A stretch of 64,000 nucleotides of DNA. Origin: Vreelandella profundi. Its GTDB lineage: Bacteria; Pseudomonadota; Gammaproteobacteria; Pseudomonadales; Halomonadaceae. The notes under the pieces are model-generated. The model was not told the origin of the DNA. It was given only the letters and a program-made list of their open reading frames with translations, and did no database searches. Of the stretch, positions 9,931-23,843 are shown one piece after another. Position numbers and translations under genes: made by a program. The stretch is from positions 248,001-312,000 of the forward strand of contig NZ_CP077941.1 of assembly GCF_019722725.1 (NCBI RefSeq), read 5' to 3'. The first letter of the stretch is position 1, and every line of letters begins with the position of its first letter.

Positions 9931-10212
9931 ATGCCTTTATCTCGTGCAAAGATTGAAACCGCGTCGGCCGAGCGTTTGATCAACCGCTTATGTAAACACT
10001 GGGCGCATAAGCTGGACGTTGAGCAAGATGACCAGCAAGGCAAGGTCACGTTTGCGACGGGCACCTGCTTAATGCGCGCGGAGTCCGGGACGTTATTGAT
10101 CGCCATTGAAGCGTTGGAAGAGGAGCACCTGGATGAGCTTGAAGGCGTGGTTGAGCGTCATCTAATCCGTATGGCGGGCGATGAAGAGATAGTCGTTGTG
10201 TGGGAGAACTGA
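9931..10212 (+). CDS. DUF2218 family protein
   Basis: A 93-residue acidic protein whose N-terminal part (LINRLCKHWAHKLDVEQDD), central FATGTCLMRAESGTLLIAIEA and C-terminal VVERHLIRMAGDEEIVVVWEN match the DUF2218 pattern. The molecular function is unknown. In other bacteria this family is often found beside siderophore and iron-uptake genes, and here it is divergent from an iron-type importer across a Fur-box-like site. Its start ATG follows GGAGCAGTGCT. No signal peptide or membrane segment, so cytoplasmic. Confidence 0.8.
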   Translation: MPLSRAKIETASAERLINRLCKHWAHKLDVEQDDQQGKVTFATGTCLMRAESGTLLIAIEALEEEHLDELEGVVERHLIRMAGDEEIVVVWEN

Positions 10213-10237
10213 GCGAGTCAAAGAGCCTGCGTGCGTC

Positions 10238-10246
10238 TGCTATAAT
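10238..10246 (+). promoter_or_regulatory. Extended -10 promoter of dapB
   Basis: TGCTATAAT combines a perfect -10 box (10241-10246) with the TG extension. It is 64 bases before dapB; no good -35 box is seen at the right distance, which fits an extended -10 promoter. Confidence 0.55.
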
Positions 10247-10261
10247 CGCGGCCAATAGTGA

Positions 10262-11116
<855 letters not shown>

Positions 11117-11219
11117 GGCATTGCCGCCGTTTTTAGCAAAGCCCCTTCGCTAGGCGTTCTATGATTAAGGGGTAGTCTTAGGCCCAAAATTCCTGTAACA
11201 TTTCAAAAATTTTGGCCGG

Positions 11220-11378
11220 GTGGCTAAGAGAACTCAGACGGCGCGCTTGTTGCGTTGGCCAGCCCAAAGCCTGCCCGAGTCCGCTTTCATATTTACGTTA
11301 AGTAAGCGGCTCTGAAAGGGCATCGAACAACAAGCGGGATGAAACCGATTCTTTTTATCGGCTTCGTCCCGCTTTTTT
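11220..11378 (+). promoter_or_regulatory. carAB leader: attenuator with competing antiterminator and terminator
   Basis: This occupies most of the 347-bp dapB-carA gap. A strong intrinsic terminator spans 11332-11378: arms 11332-11349 and 11357-11374, about 16 pairs, then T6. Its 5' arm starts inside the segment CAACAAGCG (11328-11336), which is perfectly complementary to CGCTTGTTG at 11244-11252, so the two helices exclude each other. A second small hairpin (CCGCTT/AAGCGG) lies between. A 31-codon open frame from GTG 11220 to TGA 11315, with four arginine codons, covers the first antiterminator strand; it has no clear ribosome site and may not be translated. The carA start is 85 bases after the T tract. 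This could regulate carAB by pyrimidine or arginine supply, or the terminator may simply end dapB transcripts. Confidence 0.6.
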
Positions 11379-11463
11379 ACGGCCCTTATTTCAAAGAAGT
11401 TTTAATGCAGAAATTGCTGAGCCTGCGCCCAACAGGCTCCCACCAGCATGGGAGGATCTTGTT

Positions 11464-12624
11464 TTGAATAACACCGCATTGAGCAAACCCGCAATATTGG
11501 CTCTGGAAGATGGTAGCGTTTTCCATGGAATCGCCATTGGCGCGGATGGACTAACAAGCGGTGAGGTGGTGTTCAATACGGCCATGACCGGCTACCAAGA
11601 AATCCTCACTGACCCTTCCTACACCCGCCAAATCGTTACGCTCACCTATCCTCATATCGGCAATACCGGCATTAATGCCGAAGACATTGAGTCTGGGTCG
11701 ATTGCGGCGGCGGGCTTGGTGATTCGCGATTTGCCGTTAATGGTCAGCAGCTTTCGCTCTGAGCAGTCGCTGTCGGACTATCTGAAAAGTCAGAATGTAT
11801 TGGGCATTGCCGATATTGATACTCGCCGCCTAACGCGCATTCTGCGCGATAAAGGTGCCCAGAACGGGGCGATTTTGGCGGGTGCTGACGCCGAAGGCGA
11901 TGGCGCCGTAGCGAGGGCACTAGACGCTGCCAAGGCATTTCCTGGCCTGAAGGGAATGGATCTAGCTAAAGAGGTGTCGTGCAAAGCCCCCTATGAGTGG
12001 ACAGAAGGCGAGTGGACGCTGGGCCAAGGCTATGCCGATACCACGCAAGGCGAGCGCCCTTACCACGTGGTGGCGTTTGATTATGGCGTTAAATTCAACA
12101 TCCTGCGCATGCTGGCTGCGCGTGGCTGTCGGCTTACCGTGGTGCCGGCGCAAACGAGCGCTGCTGACGTGCTGGCCATGAACCCTGATGGCGTCTTTTT
12201 GGCCAACGGCCCGGGCGACCCAGAGCCCTGCGATTACGCCATTAAAGCCATTCAAGAGGTGTTGGAAGCCGATATCCCACTGTTTGGGATCTGCCTGGGC
12301 CATCAGCTGCTGGCGCTCGCCTCCGGTGCGAAAACGCTCAAGATGAGCCATGGCCACCACGGCGCTAACCATCCGGTGCAAGACCTGGACACTGGCAAGG
12401 TGATGATTACCAGTCAAAATCACGGCTTTGCGGCAGATGAAACAACCCTGCCTGCCAATTTGCGGGCAACGCATCGTTCGTTGTTCGACGGCACCCTGCA
12501 AGGCATAGAGCGCACTGACCGAGCAGCGTTCAGCTTTCAGGGCCACCCAGAGGCGAGCCCCGGTCCGCGAGACGTCGCGCCGCTGTTTGATCGCTTTGTG
12601 GCCATGATGCAGGCGCGTCGCTAA
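11464..12624 (+). CDS. carA: Carbamoyl-phosphate synthase small (glutaminase) subunit
   Basis: CarA hydrolyses glutamine and channels ammonia to CarB for carbamoyl phosphate, precursor of arginine and pyrimidines. The 386-residue protein has the N-terminal CPSase domain ([21 protein letters not shown]) and a class-I glutaminase domain. That domain carries nucleophile Cys277 in GICLGHQ and the His361/Glu363 pair in GHPEASPG. No ATG or GTG exists at the right place. The gene starts with TTG at 11464, eight bases after GGAGGA, giving [20 protein letters not shown] may limit the rate of initiation. Confidence 0.97.
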   Translation: MNNTALSKPAILALEDGSVFHGIAIGADGLTSGEVVFNTAMTGYQEILTDPSYTRQIVTLTYPHIGNTGINAEDIESGSIAAAGLVIRDLPLMVSSFRSEQSLSDYLKSQNVLGIADIDTRRLTRILRDKGAQNGAILAGADAEGDGAVARALDAAKAFPGLKGMDLAKEVSCKAPYEWTEGEWTLGQGYADTTQGERPYHVVAFDYGVKFNILRMLAARGCRLTVVPAQTSAADVLAMNPDGVFLANGPGDPEPCDYAIKAIQEVLEADIPLFGICLGHQLLALASGAKTLKMSHGHHGANHPVQDLDTGKVMITSQNHGFAADETTLPANLRATHRSLFDGTLQGIERTDRAAFSFQGHPEASPGPRDVAPLFDRFVAMMQARR

Positions 12625-12707
12625 CGCAAAATGCTTTTGCCTCGCTGTCGCATCACTTTATCGCCGTCTTTTGTCGCTCATCGTCATCATTTTTTGTGGG
12701 AACCGTT

Positions 12708-15934
<3,227 letters not shown>

Positions 15935-15938
<4 letters not shown>

Positions 15939-16411
15939 ACAAGGTCCCGATGACAGTTGCGGGGGAAAGAAGCCTTCGTGAAGAGCTTGATCATCTGAAA
16001 ACCGAAGCTCGCCCCCAGGTAATCGCGGCCATCGCTGAAGCGCGTGAGCACGGCGATTTGAAAGAAAACGCCGAGTACCATGCCGCTCGCGAGCAGCAAG
16101 GATTTATCGAAGGGCGTATTCAGGAGATTGAAGGCAAGCTCTCCGTCGCCCAAGTGATTGATGTCGCTAAGTTACCAAAAACTGGCAAGGTCATTTTTGG
16201 CGTTACCGTGTCGATGCAGAATCTAGACACCGATGCAGAAGTCACTTACCGGATCGTTGGTGAAGACGAGGCGGATATTAAATCCGGACGTATCTCGGTG
16301 ACATCCCCTATTGCTCGTGCCCTGATCGGCAAAGAAGAAGGCGATATTGTGGTGGTTAGAACACCGGGTGGCGATGTCGAGTACGAAGTCGGTAGCGTCG
16401 AATATATTTAA
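15935..16411 (+). CDS. greA: Transcription elongation factor GreA
   Basis: GreA rescues backtracked RNA polymerase by stimulating transcript cleavage. The 158-residue protein has an N-terminal coiled coil with the acidic tip ([19 protein letters not shown]) that reaches the polymerase active site, and a C-terminal FKBP-like domain ending [13 protein letters not shown]. The ATGA overlap with carB shows translational coupling, a conserved arrangement. Confidence 0.97.
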
Positions 16412-16412
16412 T

Positions 16413-16453
16413 AAAAAACGCCCCTCAGCGAACGAGTGCGCTGAGGGGCGTTT
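16413..16453. terminator. Bidirectional terminator between greA and yhbY
   Basis: Inverted repeat AACGCCCCTCAGCG / CGCTGAGGGGCGTT. It is preceded by an A6 run (T6 for minus-strand transcripts) and followed by TTT on the plus strand. It can end both greA and the converging yhbY transcript. Confidence 0.85.
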
Positions 16454-16542
16454 GATATGCCGTTACGTGCTATTTTTTGCGTGCTAAGTCGTTACGAACA
16501 TAGCAGGCGGCGCGTCAATTTAATGCGCAGCCCGTTTAGCGA

Positions 16543-16869
16543 TTAGTAGCGGCCGTGGTGATTCTCAAAGCGGGTAACATTAGACAGCTTCGGATTTACC
16601 TGTGGGTTCCTGCGATAAAGCAGAGCCATTTTACCAATGGTTTGCACAAGGTCAGCACGGCTGTTGGTGATTAATTCGGCTATCATAGCAGCACGTTCAT
16701 CACGTTCAGGAAGAGCGAGCTTCACTTTGATCAGTTCGTGATCGGTGAGCGCGCGGTTAAGTTCTGCGAGCAAATTTTCGGAGACGCCGTTCTCAGAAAC
16801 GGTGACCACAGGGTTAAGGTGGTGGCCAATGCTACGAAATGCTTTCTTTTGTGCCTGTGACAAGCTCAT
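16543..16869 (-). CDS. yhbY: Ribosome assembly RNA-binding protein YhbY (CRM domain)
   Basis: A 108-residue single CRM-domain protein that associates with pre-50S ribosomal particles. The family pattern is visible: SQAQKKAFRSIGHHLNPVVTVSENGVSE, then ALTDHELIKVKL, and the TIGKMALLYRR element that mirrors the GxxG-loop RNA-binding fold. It is read opposite to its neighbours and divergent from rlmE, as in many gammaproteobacteria. Confidence 0.92.
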   Translation of the reverse strand: MSLSQAQKKAFRSIGHHLNPVVTVSENGVSENLLAELNRALTDHELIKVKLALPERDERAAMIAELITNSRADLVQTIGKMALLYRRNPQVNPKLSNVTRFENHHGRY

Positions 16870-16983
16870 GGTATCTTGCGGTATCCCGGTTAGCGCTTAA
16901 CGCACCATCTTACGGTGAAACGCCATCGAGTGAAAGCGATCGCGTAAACGCGCCCCTCTCTTATTCTAGTGTTAGATTTTCAC

Positions 16984-17631
16984 ATGCAGCAAAAGCCCCC
17001 AAGTCGTAAGCATTCGGTAAGCAAGACCAGTAATAACTGGAAGAAGGAGCATTTCGACGACCAGTACGTCAAGCAGAGCTGGCAAGACGGGTATCGTTCT
17101 CGCGCTAGCTACAAGCTGCTTGAGTTGGATGAAAAGGATAAGCTACTTCGCCCCGGCATGACGGTGATCGATCTGGGCGCTGCGCCCGGTGGGTGGAGCC
17201 AGATCGCTGCGGAGAAAGTAGGGCCTGAGGGTGTTGTTATCGCCTCCGATATTCTGGAGATGGATGCCCTGGCCGGTGTAGACTTTATCCAGGGCGATTT
17301 CACAGAAGAGGCGGTGCTTGAAGCGATACTAAAACGCCTTGATAATCGTCGTGTAGACCTTGTGATGTCTGACATGGCCCCCAATATGAGTGGAATGGCT
17401 GCGATTGATCAGCCCCAGGGGATATATTTAGTGGAGCTGGCGTTAGAGCTGGCGCGCGAAACACTGTCACCCGGTGGTCGGTTTTTAGCAAAGGTATTCC
17501 AAGGTGAGGGGTTTGACGCCTACTTGAAGGAGCTGCGCGGAAGCTTCAGCAAAGTGGTGACTAGAAAGCCAGATGCGTCGCGGGCACGCTCTCGTGAGGT
17601 GTATTTTCTGGCAGAAGGTTTTCGCCGTTAA
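16984..17631 (+). CDS. rlmE: 23S rRNA (uridine-2'-O)-methyltransferase RlmE
   Basis: RlmE (FtsJ/RrmJ) methylates the ribose of U2552 of 23S rRNA late in 50S assembly. From the ATG at 16984 the protein has 215 residues. The SAM motif is [11 protein letters not shown], with [10 protein letters not shown] and [12 protein letters not shown] carrying the catalytic Asp and Lys of the K-D-K triad. A GTG at 16969 is an alternative start; neither has a strong ribosome site. It is followed by ftsH, the standard neighbour. Confidence 0.95.
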   Translation: MQQKPPSRKHSVSKTSNNWKKEHFDDQYVKQSWQDGYRSRASYKLLELDEKDKLLRPGMTVIDLGAAPGGWSQIAAEKVGPEGVVIASDILEMDALAGVDFIQGDFTEEAVLEAILKRLDNRRVDLVMSDMAPNMSGMAAIDQPQGIYLVELALELARETLSPGGRFLAKVFQGEGFDAYLKELRGSFSKVVTRKPDASRARSREVYFLAEGFRR

Positions 17632-17885
17632 CTGGCCTTGTGACGATTCTTATAACAGGGGCAAGTGGCTGCGTGGTTCATAGCCAAGATTTATTAGCGC
17701 AATTGCCTGATAGGCAAATGCAACGCGTGTCACATTAGACGCAGCCAATGCGCGTGACACAGATGGCCCGAGGCAGAACACGCTTTGGCAATGGTTGAGT
17801 ACTTGATGCTGATGTGCGGCCTTAGCGGCTGCGTTTATTTGGCATCAGGGTTTAACTGACGGATTCTTGTAATGAGGGTAGCCCC

Positions 17886-19889
17886 TTGAATGATATGGCG
17901 AAGAACCTGATTCTGTGGTTGGTCATCGCGGCCGTCTTACTGACAGTGTTCAATAATTTCAGTACGGAAAGCGCACCGCAAAGCACAAATTATTCCCAAT
18001 TTGTGCAGCAGGTGCAAAACCAGCAGGTGCGTAGCGTGACGATTGATGGTTACACCATCAACGGTGAGCGTACGGACGGCTCTCAGTTTCAGACGATTCG
18101 CCCTTCGGCGGAAGATCCTAAGCTAATGGACGACCTGCTAAGCAATAACGTCACGGTCGTGGGTAAGGCGCCAGAGCAGCAAAGCATCTGGACGCGTCTG
18201 CTGATCGCGAGCTTCCCGATTCTGCTGATTTTGGGCATTTTCATGTTCTTTATGCGCCAAATGCAGGGTGGAGCCGGCGGTGGTAAAGGCGGCCCAATGA
18301 GCTTTGGTAAATCGAAAGCTAAGCTGCTCTCCCAGGATCAGATTAAAACGACCTTTGCCGACGTGGCGGGTTGTGATGAAGCTAAAGAAGAAGTAGAAGA
18401 GCTGGTCGACTTTCTGCGTGATCCAACTAAGTTTCAGCGCCTGGGCGGTATGATTCCGCGCGGCGTGCTGATGGTGGGGCCGCCGGGTACCGGTAAAACG
18501 CTGCTGGCAAAGTCGATTGCCGGCGAAGCCAAAGTGCCGTTCTTCTCTATCTCAGGCTCTGACTTTGTTGAAATGTTCGTCGGCGTGGGTGCGTCTCGTG
18601 TGCGCGACATGTTCGAGCAGGCTAAGAAGCAAGCACCATGCATTATCTTTATCGATGAAATCGATGCCGTGGGCCGTTCGCGCGGTACCGGTATGGGCGG
18701 TGGTAACGACGAGCGTGAGCAGACGTTGAACCAGCTGCTGGTCGAGATGGATGGCTTTGAGGCTAACGAAGGCATCATCGTGATTGCGGCCACCAACCGT
18801 CCGGACGTGCTTGATCCTGCGCTGATGCGTCCAGGCCGTTTTGACCGTCAGGTAACCGTGGGCTTGCCAGATATTCGTGGTCGTGAGCACATTTTGGGCG
18901 TTCACCTGCGCAAAGTGCCGCTTGCCGAAGACGTTAAGCCGCAGCTGATTGCTCGCGGTACGCCGGGCTTCTCCGGGGCCGACTTGGCTAACCTAGTCAA
19001 CGAGTCTGCGCTGTTTGCCGCGCGCCGTAACAAGCGTGTTGTCAGCATGGAAGAGCTGGAGCTGGCCAAGGACAAGATCATGATGGGCGCTGAGCGCAAA
19101 TCGATGGTCATGACCGATAAAGAGAAGCTTAATACGGCTTACCACGAGTCTGGTCACGCCATTATTGGTTTGGTTGTGCCGTCTCATGATCCGGTTTACA
19201 AGGTGACGATTATTCCTCGTGGCCGAGCGCTGGGCGTGACGATGTTCCTGCCTGAGGAGGATCGCTACAGCCTTTCACGCCAACAGATTTTGGGGCAAAT
19301 CTGCTCGCTATTCGGTGGCCGTATTGCCGAAGAGATGACGCTGGGCCCGAACGGCGTGACGACCGGCGCTTCTAACGACATCAAGCGCGCGACCGAGCTG
19401 GCCCATAATATGGTCGCTAAGTGGGGTCTGTCGGACGCTATGGGGCCGATCATGTATGACGAGGACGAGTCGCATCAGTTCCTCGGCGGCCCGGGTCAGG
19501 GTGGCAGTAAGATGAAGTCTGGCGATACCACCACACGCCTTGATAAAGAAGTTCGCAAGATTATTGATGACTGTTACGAGCAGGCACGTCAAATTTTGGC
19601 CGATAATCGCGATAAGCTTGATGCGATGGCTGAAGCGCTGATGAAGTACGAGACCATCGATGCTTCTCAGTTGAAGGACATCATGGAAGGCCGCGATCCG
19701 CGTCCGCCGGAAGGCTGGAATGACGGCGACTCACCTGGTGGCGGCACGCCTGTCAGCGGTGAAAAGCCTAACGTTCCGACGGGTGACGACGTTGCTTCTG
19801 GCCCGCCTGATAGCGACGCTGAAGAGGATGACGACGATACGCCGCGCCGTCGCCCCTCAGACCCGTTGGGCGGTCCGGCAGGGCCATAG
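17886..19889 (+). CDS. ftsH: ATP-dependent zinc metalloprotease FtsH
   Basis: Membrane AAA+ protease that degrades unstable and misassembled proteins such as RpoH, LpxC or SecY. The TTG at 17886 is chosen because GAGGG lies about 8 bases upstream and the N-terminus [19 protein letters not shown] matches Pseudomonas FtsH; the ATG at 17895 is the alternative. Two membrane helices are visible (about 8-25 and 100-120). Walker A is GPPGTGKT, Walker [12 protein letters not shown], the SRH region has RPGRFDRQ, and the zinc motif is HESGH. The tail is Pro/Asp-rich. The 254-bp upstream gap holds only minor inverted repeats. Confidence 0.97.
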   Translation: MNDMAKNLILWLVIAAVLLTVFNNFSTESAPQSTNYSQFVQQVQNQQVRSVTIDGYTINGERTDGSQFQTIRPSAEDPKLMDDLLSNNVTVVGKAPEQQSIWTRLLIASFPILLILGIFMFFMRQMQGGAGGGKGGPMSFGKSKAKLLSQDQIKTTFADVAGCDEAKEEVEELVDFLRDPTKFQRLGGMIPRGVLMVGPPGTGKTLLAKSIAGEAKVPFFSISGSDFVEMFVGVGASRVRDMFEQAKKQAPCIIFIDEIDAVGRSRGTGMGGGNDEREQTLNQLLVEMDGFEANEGIIVIAATNRPDVLDPALMRPGRFDRQVTVGLPDIRGREHILGVHLRKVPLAEDVKPQLIARGTPGFSGADLANLVNESALFAARRNKRVVSMEELELAKDKIMMGAERKSMVMTDKEKLNTAYHESGHAIIGLVVPSHDPVYKVTIIPRGRALGVTMFLPEEDRYSLSRQQILGQICSLFGGRIAEEMTLGPNGVTTGASNDIKRATELAHNMVAKWGLSDAMGPIMYDEDESHQFLGGPGQGGSKMKSGDTTTRLDKEVRKIIDDCYEQARQILADNRDKLDAMAEALMKYETIDASQLKDIMEGRDPRPPEGWNDGDSPGGGTPVSGEKPNVPTGDDVASGPPDSDAEEDDDDTPRRRPSDPLGGPAGP

Positions 19890-19908
19890 TGGTAGCGTAG
19901 AATGAGCC

Positions 19909-19939
19909 AAAAGGCGCCCCGTCAAGGGGCGCCTTTTTT
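19909..19939 (+). terminator. Rho-independent terminator after ftsH
   Basis: AAAAGGCGCCCC-GTCAA-GGGGCGCCTTTTTT is a perfect 12-bp stem with a T run, 20 bases after the ftsH stop. It separates ftsH from folP-glmM. Confidence 0.92.
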
Positions 19940-19992
19940 GTTATGCTATGCACATACGACTGCCACGTTTCTTTTATTGACTAGGCTGTAGC

Positions 19993-20919
19993 ATGAAATC
20001 AACTTTGGACACATATCCTCAGCGCGTCGCTGGCGGTGATTTACAGCTGCGTTGCGGGCGTCATCGGCTGGATTTATCCTTCCCGCGTGTGATGGGTATA
20101 TTAAACGTGACGCCGGACTCTTTTTCCGATGGTGGGCAGCACGTAGCGCTAGATGATGCGTTACGGCATGCCGAGCAGATGCTGGCAGAAGGAGCGGCGA
20201 TCATTGATGTCGGTGGCGAGTCGACGCGCCCCGGCGCTCTAGCGATTAGCTCCCAGGAGGAGCTGGATAGAGTGGCGCCGGTGGTAGAGCGCTTGGTTCG
20301 CGAGTTGGATGCGCTGGTCTCAGTGGATACTAGCTGCCCGGCCGTGATGCGCGAGGCGAGTGGGCTGGGCGCTGGGATGATTAATGACGTACGTGCGTTA
20401 GAGCGCGAGGGCGCGCTGCTGGCGGCGATGGGTAGTGGCTTGCCGGTGTGTTTGATGCATCGCCAGGGCGAGCCTCAGGATATGCAGCAGGCGCCGAATT
20501 ATCAGCAGCCTGTGGAGGTCGAGGTGGCCGAGTATTTGGCGCGGCGGGTGGCCGAATGTGAGGCGGCCGGCCTGCGTCGGAATAGGCTGTTAATCGACCC
20601 TGGTTTTGGTTTTGGAAAGACCGTTGAGCACAATCTGCGCTTGTTAAAGCATATGGATACTCTTCGTGCTCTGGAGCTTCCGCTGCTGGTGGGTATGTCG
20701 CGCAAAAGCATGATTGGCAAGGTATTGGGTCGCCCGGTAGAAGAGCGTCTGTTTGGTGGCGTGGCGCTGGCGGCGATGGCGGTGGAGCGGGGCGCGAATA
20801 TTCTTCGCGTGCATGATGTCGCTGCAACGGTTGATGCAGTCAATATGACCTGGGCGGTGCTGCAAGAAGGCTGCGAGCCGCCGTTTGAGCAGACTATAAG
20901 TAAGGAGTTTGGGGCATGA
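19993..20919 (+). CDS. folP: Dihydropteroate synthase
   Basis: Joins para-aminobenzoate to the pterin pyrophosphate in folate synthesis; sulfonamide target. The 308-residue TIM-barrel protein shows both family signatures: [15 protein letters not shown] near residue 36 and [11 protein letters not shown] near 75. It also has [11 protein letters not shown] and the C-terminal [11 protein letters not shown]. It is about 25 residues longer than E. coli FolP, mainly at both ends. Its stop overlaps the glmM start (ATGA). Confidence 0.97.
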   Translation: MKSTLDTYPQRVAGGDLQLRCGRHRLDLSFPRVMGILNVTPDSFSDGGQHVALDDALRHAEQMLAEGAAIIDVGGESTRPGALAISSQEELDRVAPVVERLVRELDALVSVDTSCPAVMREASGLGAGMINDVRALEREGALLAAMGSGLPVCLMHRQGEPQDMQQAPNYQQPVEVEVAEYLARRVAECEAAGLRRNRLLIDPGFGFGKTVEHNLRLLKHMDTLRALELPLLVGMSRKSMIGKVLGRPVEERLFGGVALAAMAVERGANILRVHDVAATVDAVNMTWAVLQEGCEPPFEQTISKEFGA

Positions 20920-22265
20920 CAAGGCGCTATTTTGGTACGGATGGTATTCGCGGCACCGTGGGCAAAGCGCCCATTACCGCTGATTTTATGCTAAAGCTCG
21001 GATGGGCCGCCGGACAGGTGCTGCGTCGTGATAAGGGCCGAACGCGCGTACTCATCGGCAAAGATACGCGGATCTCTGGCTATATGTTTGAATCCGCGCT
21101 TGAGGCGGGGCTTTCTGCCGCTGGAGTTGATGTATCGCTGTTGGGGCCTATGCCGACGCCGGGTATTGCCTATCTAACCCGCACGTTCCGTGCCGATGCC
21201 GGGATTGTTATTTCAGCATCGCATAATCCTTTTGACGACAATGGCATCAAGTTCTTCTCGGCAGAGGGCAAAAAGCTGCCTGATGAAATGGAAGATCGTA
21301 TTGAGGCGATGCTAGAGGCGCCATTAACCACGGCTGAGGCCGCTCAGCTGGGTAAGGCAACGCGTATTGATGACGCCGCGGGTCGCTATATTGAATTTTG
21401 TAAGTCGACGCTGCCTGACCGGCTCAGCCTGCACGGCCTTAAAGTAGTGTTGGACTGTGCTCACGGCGCTACTTACCATATCGCACCCAATGTTTTCCGT
21501 GAGCTGGGGGCCGACGTCTCGACGATTGGCGCCTCGCCGAACGGGCTCAACATCAACCAGCAGGTGGGTTCAACGCATCCTGCTGCGCTGCGTGCTGCGG
21601 TCATTCAACAGAGTGCTGATTTAGGCATTGCGTTTGATGGCGATGGAGACCGCTTGCTGCTGGTAGACGCAGACGGCCGTGAAATTGATGGCGATGATAT
21701 TCTTTATCTTATTGCTCGAGATCGCCACGAGCGCGGTTTGCTCGAAGGGGGCGTTGTTGGCACCCTGATGTCCAATTTCGGATTAGCCATGGCGCTAGAT
21801 AAACTGGGCATACCCTTTGAGCGTGCCAACGTCGGCGATCGCTTTGTGATGGAGCGCATGGCCACGAACGGCTGGGAGTTAGGCGGCGAATCTTCGGGGC
21901 ATATTGTCTGCGGCCACGTGCAAACGACCGGCGACGGTATCGTATCGGCGCTGCAAGTGTTGGCGCTAATGATGCGAGAGCAAAAGAGTCTGCCGACGCT
22001 GCTAAAAGAGCTTGAAAAAGTCCCGCAAGCGCTCGTCAACGTGCGCTTGCCCGCCGGTACCAACGCAAAAGAAGTGATGGCGTCGGCCCCGCTTCAGCAG
22101 GCGGTTGCTGCATTGGAACAAGCGTTGGGCGATGAGGGTCGCGTATTGCTTCGGCCTTCCGGTACAGAACCTTTGATTCGTGTGATGGTCGAGGGGCGTG
22201 CCCATCTGGACGTGGATCAATTGGCGAACGACCTGGCCGCTCAGGTGAAGGCTTTGCTGGATTAA
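20916..22265 (+). CDS. glmM: Phosphoglucosamine mutase
   Basis: Converts glucosamine-6-phosphate to glucosamine-1-phosphate for UDP-GlcNAc, peptidoglycan and LPS. The 449-residue protein begins [14 protein letters not shown]. The phosphoserine loop is [14 protein letters not shown], the metal loop FDGDGDR, the sugar loop GGESSGH and the phosphate loop [14 protein letters not shown]. The order folP-glmM-tpiA-secG is conserved, and translation is coupled to folP by a 4-base overlap. Confidence 0.98.
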   Translation: MTRRYFGTDGIRGTVGKAPITADFMLKLGWAAGQVLRRDKGRTRVLIGKDTRISGYMFESALEAGLSAAGVDVSLLGPMPTPGIAYLTRTFRADAGIVISASHNPFDDNGIKFFSAEGKKLPDEMEDRIEAMLEAPLTTAEAAQLGKATRIDDAAGRYIEFCKSTLPDRLSLHGLKVVLDCAHGATYHIAPNVFRELGADVSTIGASPNGLNINQQVGSTHPAALRAAVIQQSADLGIAFDGDGDRLLLVDADGREIDGDDILYLIARDRHERGLLEGGVVGTLMSNFGLAMALDKLGIPFERANVGDRFVMERMATNGWELGGESSGHIVCGHVQTTGDGIVSALQVLALMMREQKSLPTLLKELEKVPQALVNVRLPAGTNAKEVMASAPLQQAVAALEQALGDEGRVLLRPSGTEPLIRVMVEGRAHLDVDQLANDLAAQVKALLD

Positions 22266-22358
22266 TGACGCCGTAAACTGAGTCTGTGCTTGTAACAGCG
22301 GTTGTCTTGACAAGGCCGCTCCTATACCATTTCGCTCCACCTTGAGTGAGGACAATCG

Positions 22359-23108
22359 ATGCGTACGCCTTTAATTGCCGGTAACTGGAAAATGAACGGT
22401 TCCGTGGCGTTGATCAATGAGTTCGGCCAGGCCTTCTCCGCCGCCGTATCGCCAGCGAAAGTAGATGCCGTTATTATTCCGCCGTTTCCTTATTTGGATG
22501 CGGCGCGTCATGCGTTTGAAGGAACAATGCTGGCACTGGGCGCGCAAACATTGAACCCTCTTCACTCGGGGGCACATACCGGCGAAGTCAGCGGTCGTAT
22601 GCTCAAAGAGTTTGCGGTGTCCTATGTACTGGTAGGGCATTCGGAGCGCCGTCAGCTCTATAAAGAAAGCGATGAGCAGATTTTTGCCCGCCTGTTGGCA
22701 GCCTTAAGCGTCGAACTTACGCCGATTCTCTGCGTGGGCGAGTCTCTTGAGGAGCGCGATGCAGGGCGCACGATGGATGTCGTGCTTCGTCAGGTCGGGC
22801 ATGTGATGTCGCGCTTAGAGCCCGATCAGCGCAAGCAGGTCGTCATTGCCTACGAACCCGTTTGGGCCATTGGCACGGGGCGCACGGCGACACCCGAGCA
22901 GGCGCAAGACGTAATGGCGGGCATTCGCGCCTACCAGGCCGGTTTTGATAAAGCGCTCGCCGAGCAGCTGCGGTTGCTGTACGGCGGCAGTATGAATGCA
23001 AGTAATGCGGCGGAGCTGCTTGCTCAGCCGGATATAGACGGCGGTCTAGTGGGCGGAGCCTCACTTAAGATCGATGATTTTTATGCCATTTGTCAGTCAG
23101 CAGGATAA
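22359..23108 (+). CDS. tpiA: Triosephosphate isomerase
   Basis: Interconverts dihydroxyacetone phosphate and glyceraldehyde-3-phosphate. The 249-residue TIM barrel has the substrate Lys in GNWKMNG, electrophile His in VGHSERR, catalytic Glu in AYEPVWAIGTG and the phosphate loop LYGGSMNASNA. Length is standard. The start follows a GAGGACA ribosome site. The stop is four bases before the secG start. Confidence 0.98.
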   Translation: MRTPLIAGNWKMNGSVALINEFGQAFSAAVSPAKVDAVIIPPFPYLDAARHAFEGTMLALGAQTLNPLHSGAHTGEVSGRMLKEFAVSYVLVGHSERRQLYKESDEQIFARLLAALSVELTPILCVGESLEERDAGRTMDVVLRQVGHVMSRLEPDQRKQVVIAYEPVWAIGTGRTATPEQAQDVMAGIRAYQAGFDKALAEQLRLLYGGSMNASNAAELLAQPDIDGGLVGGASLKIDDFYAICQSAG

Positions 23109-23112
23109 CGCC

Positions 23113-23472
23113 ATGCAAGTTGCAATACTTATGATCCATGTGGTGATTGCGATCGCCCTAGTGGTACTCATTCTGCTTCAGCAGGGTAAAGGTGCCGAAG
23201 CCGGTGCCGCCTTCGGAGGCGGTGCGTCACAAACGGTCTTCGGCTCGCGCGGTAGCGGTAACTTTTTGTCGCGCACGACAGGGCTTCTTGCTGCCGGGTT
23301 TTTCGTTACCTCAATGGCGCTAGCTTACTTTGCTACCCAGGCTGGCCAGGCACCGGAAGCAGGCATCCCAGACTCACGTTTGATCGAGCAGCAGCAGAGC
23401 GTACCAACGCTTGACGATAGGCCTGCAGGTGTGGATAATACCGCGCCAGTGCTAGAGGAAAGCAGCGACTAA
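23113..23472 (+). CDS. secG: Protein translocase subunit SecG
   Basis: Small membrane subunit of the SecYEG channel. The ATG at 23113 gives MQVAILMIHVVIAIALVVLI, the expected first helix, after an AGGATAA ribosome site; a longer frame would begin inside tpiA. The conserved GKGAEAGAAFGGGASQTVFGSRGS loop and second helix follow, then a 40-residue acidic tail rich in Gln/Asp/Pro. 119 residues. It is followed directly by tRNA-Leu, as in E. coli. Confidence 0.96.
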   Translation: MQVAILMIHVVIAIALVVLILLQQGKGAEAGAAFGGGASQTVFGSRGSGNFLSRTTGLLAAGFFVTSMALAYFATQAGQAPEAGIPDSRLIEQQQSVPTLDDRPAGVDNTAPVLEESSD

Positions 23473-23517
23473 GTAGTTGATGACTTAGCAGTAGCTGCTT
23501 CTTTAGACTCCCCTGAT

Positions 23518-23604
23518 GCCGAAGTGGTGGAATTGGTAGACACGCTATCTTGAGGGGGTAGTGACCGTATGGTCGTGCGGGTTCAAGTCCCGCCTTCGGC
23601 ACCA
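23518..23604 (+). tRNA. leuU: tRNA-Leu (GAG)
   Basis: An 87-base tRNA with a 7-bp acceptor stem (GCCGAAG pairing with CTTCGGC), A73 and an encoded CCA. It has a long variable arm typical of class II tRNA and the T-loop GGTTCAAGTCC. The anticodon stem CTATC/GGTAG holds loop TTGAGGG, so the anticodon is GAG. Its place after secG is the same as E. coli leuU. Confidence 0.97.
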
Positions 23605-23721
23605 TCTGTTTGGCTGACTCGTCAGCTTTTCAGAATGTCTATTTTTGTCTTAGAGTGCTTAGATTGGCTCCCAAGTCGAAAAAGACAGTTTCAAGTAAGT
23701 GGTTCTTGGAACAAGTAGTTC

Positions 23722-23750
23722 TTGACGTAAGTAGATTAAGTGTCTATTAT
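23722..23750 (+). promoter_or_regulatory. sigma-70 promoter of the initiator tRNA / rimP operon
   Basis: TTGACG (23722-23727) and TATTAT (23745-23750) are spaced by exactly 17 bases and end 16 bases before the tRNA. This is the best sigma-70 match in the region and probably serves metY and, by readthrough, rimP-nusA-infB. Confidence 0.75.
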
Positions 23751-23766
23751 CGTCGACCTAGATTGA

Positions 23767-23843
<77 letters not shown>

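Noticed and set aside
17705..17760. GTGTCAC / GTGACAC inverted repeat before ftsH
   Set aside because: Only 7 bp with a 20-base loop and no promoter-linked position; likely chance.
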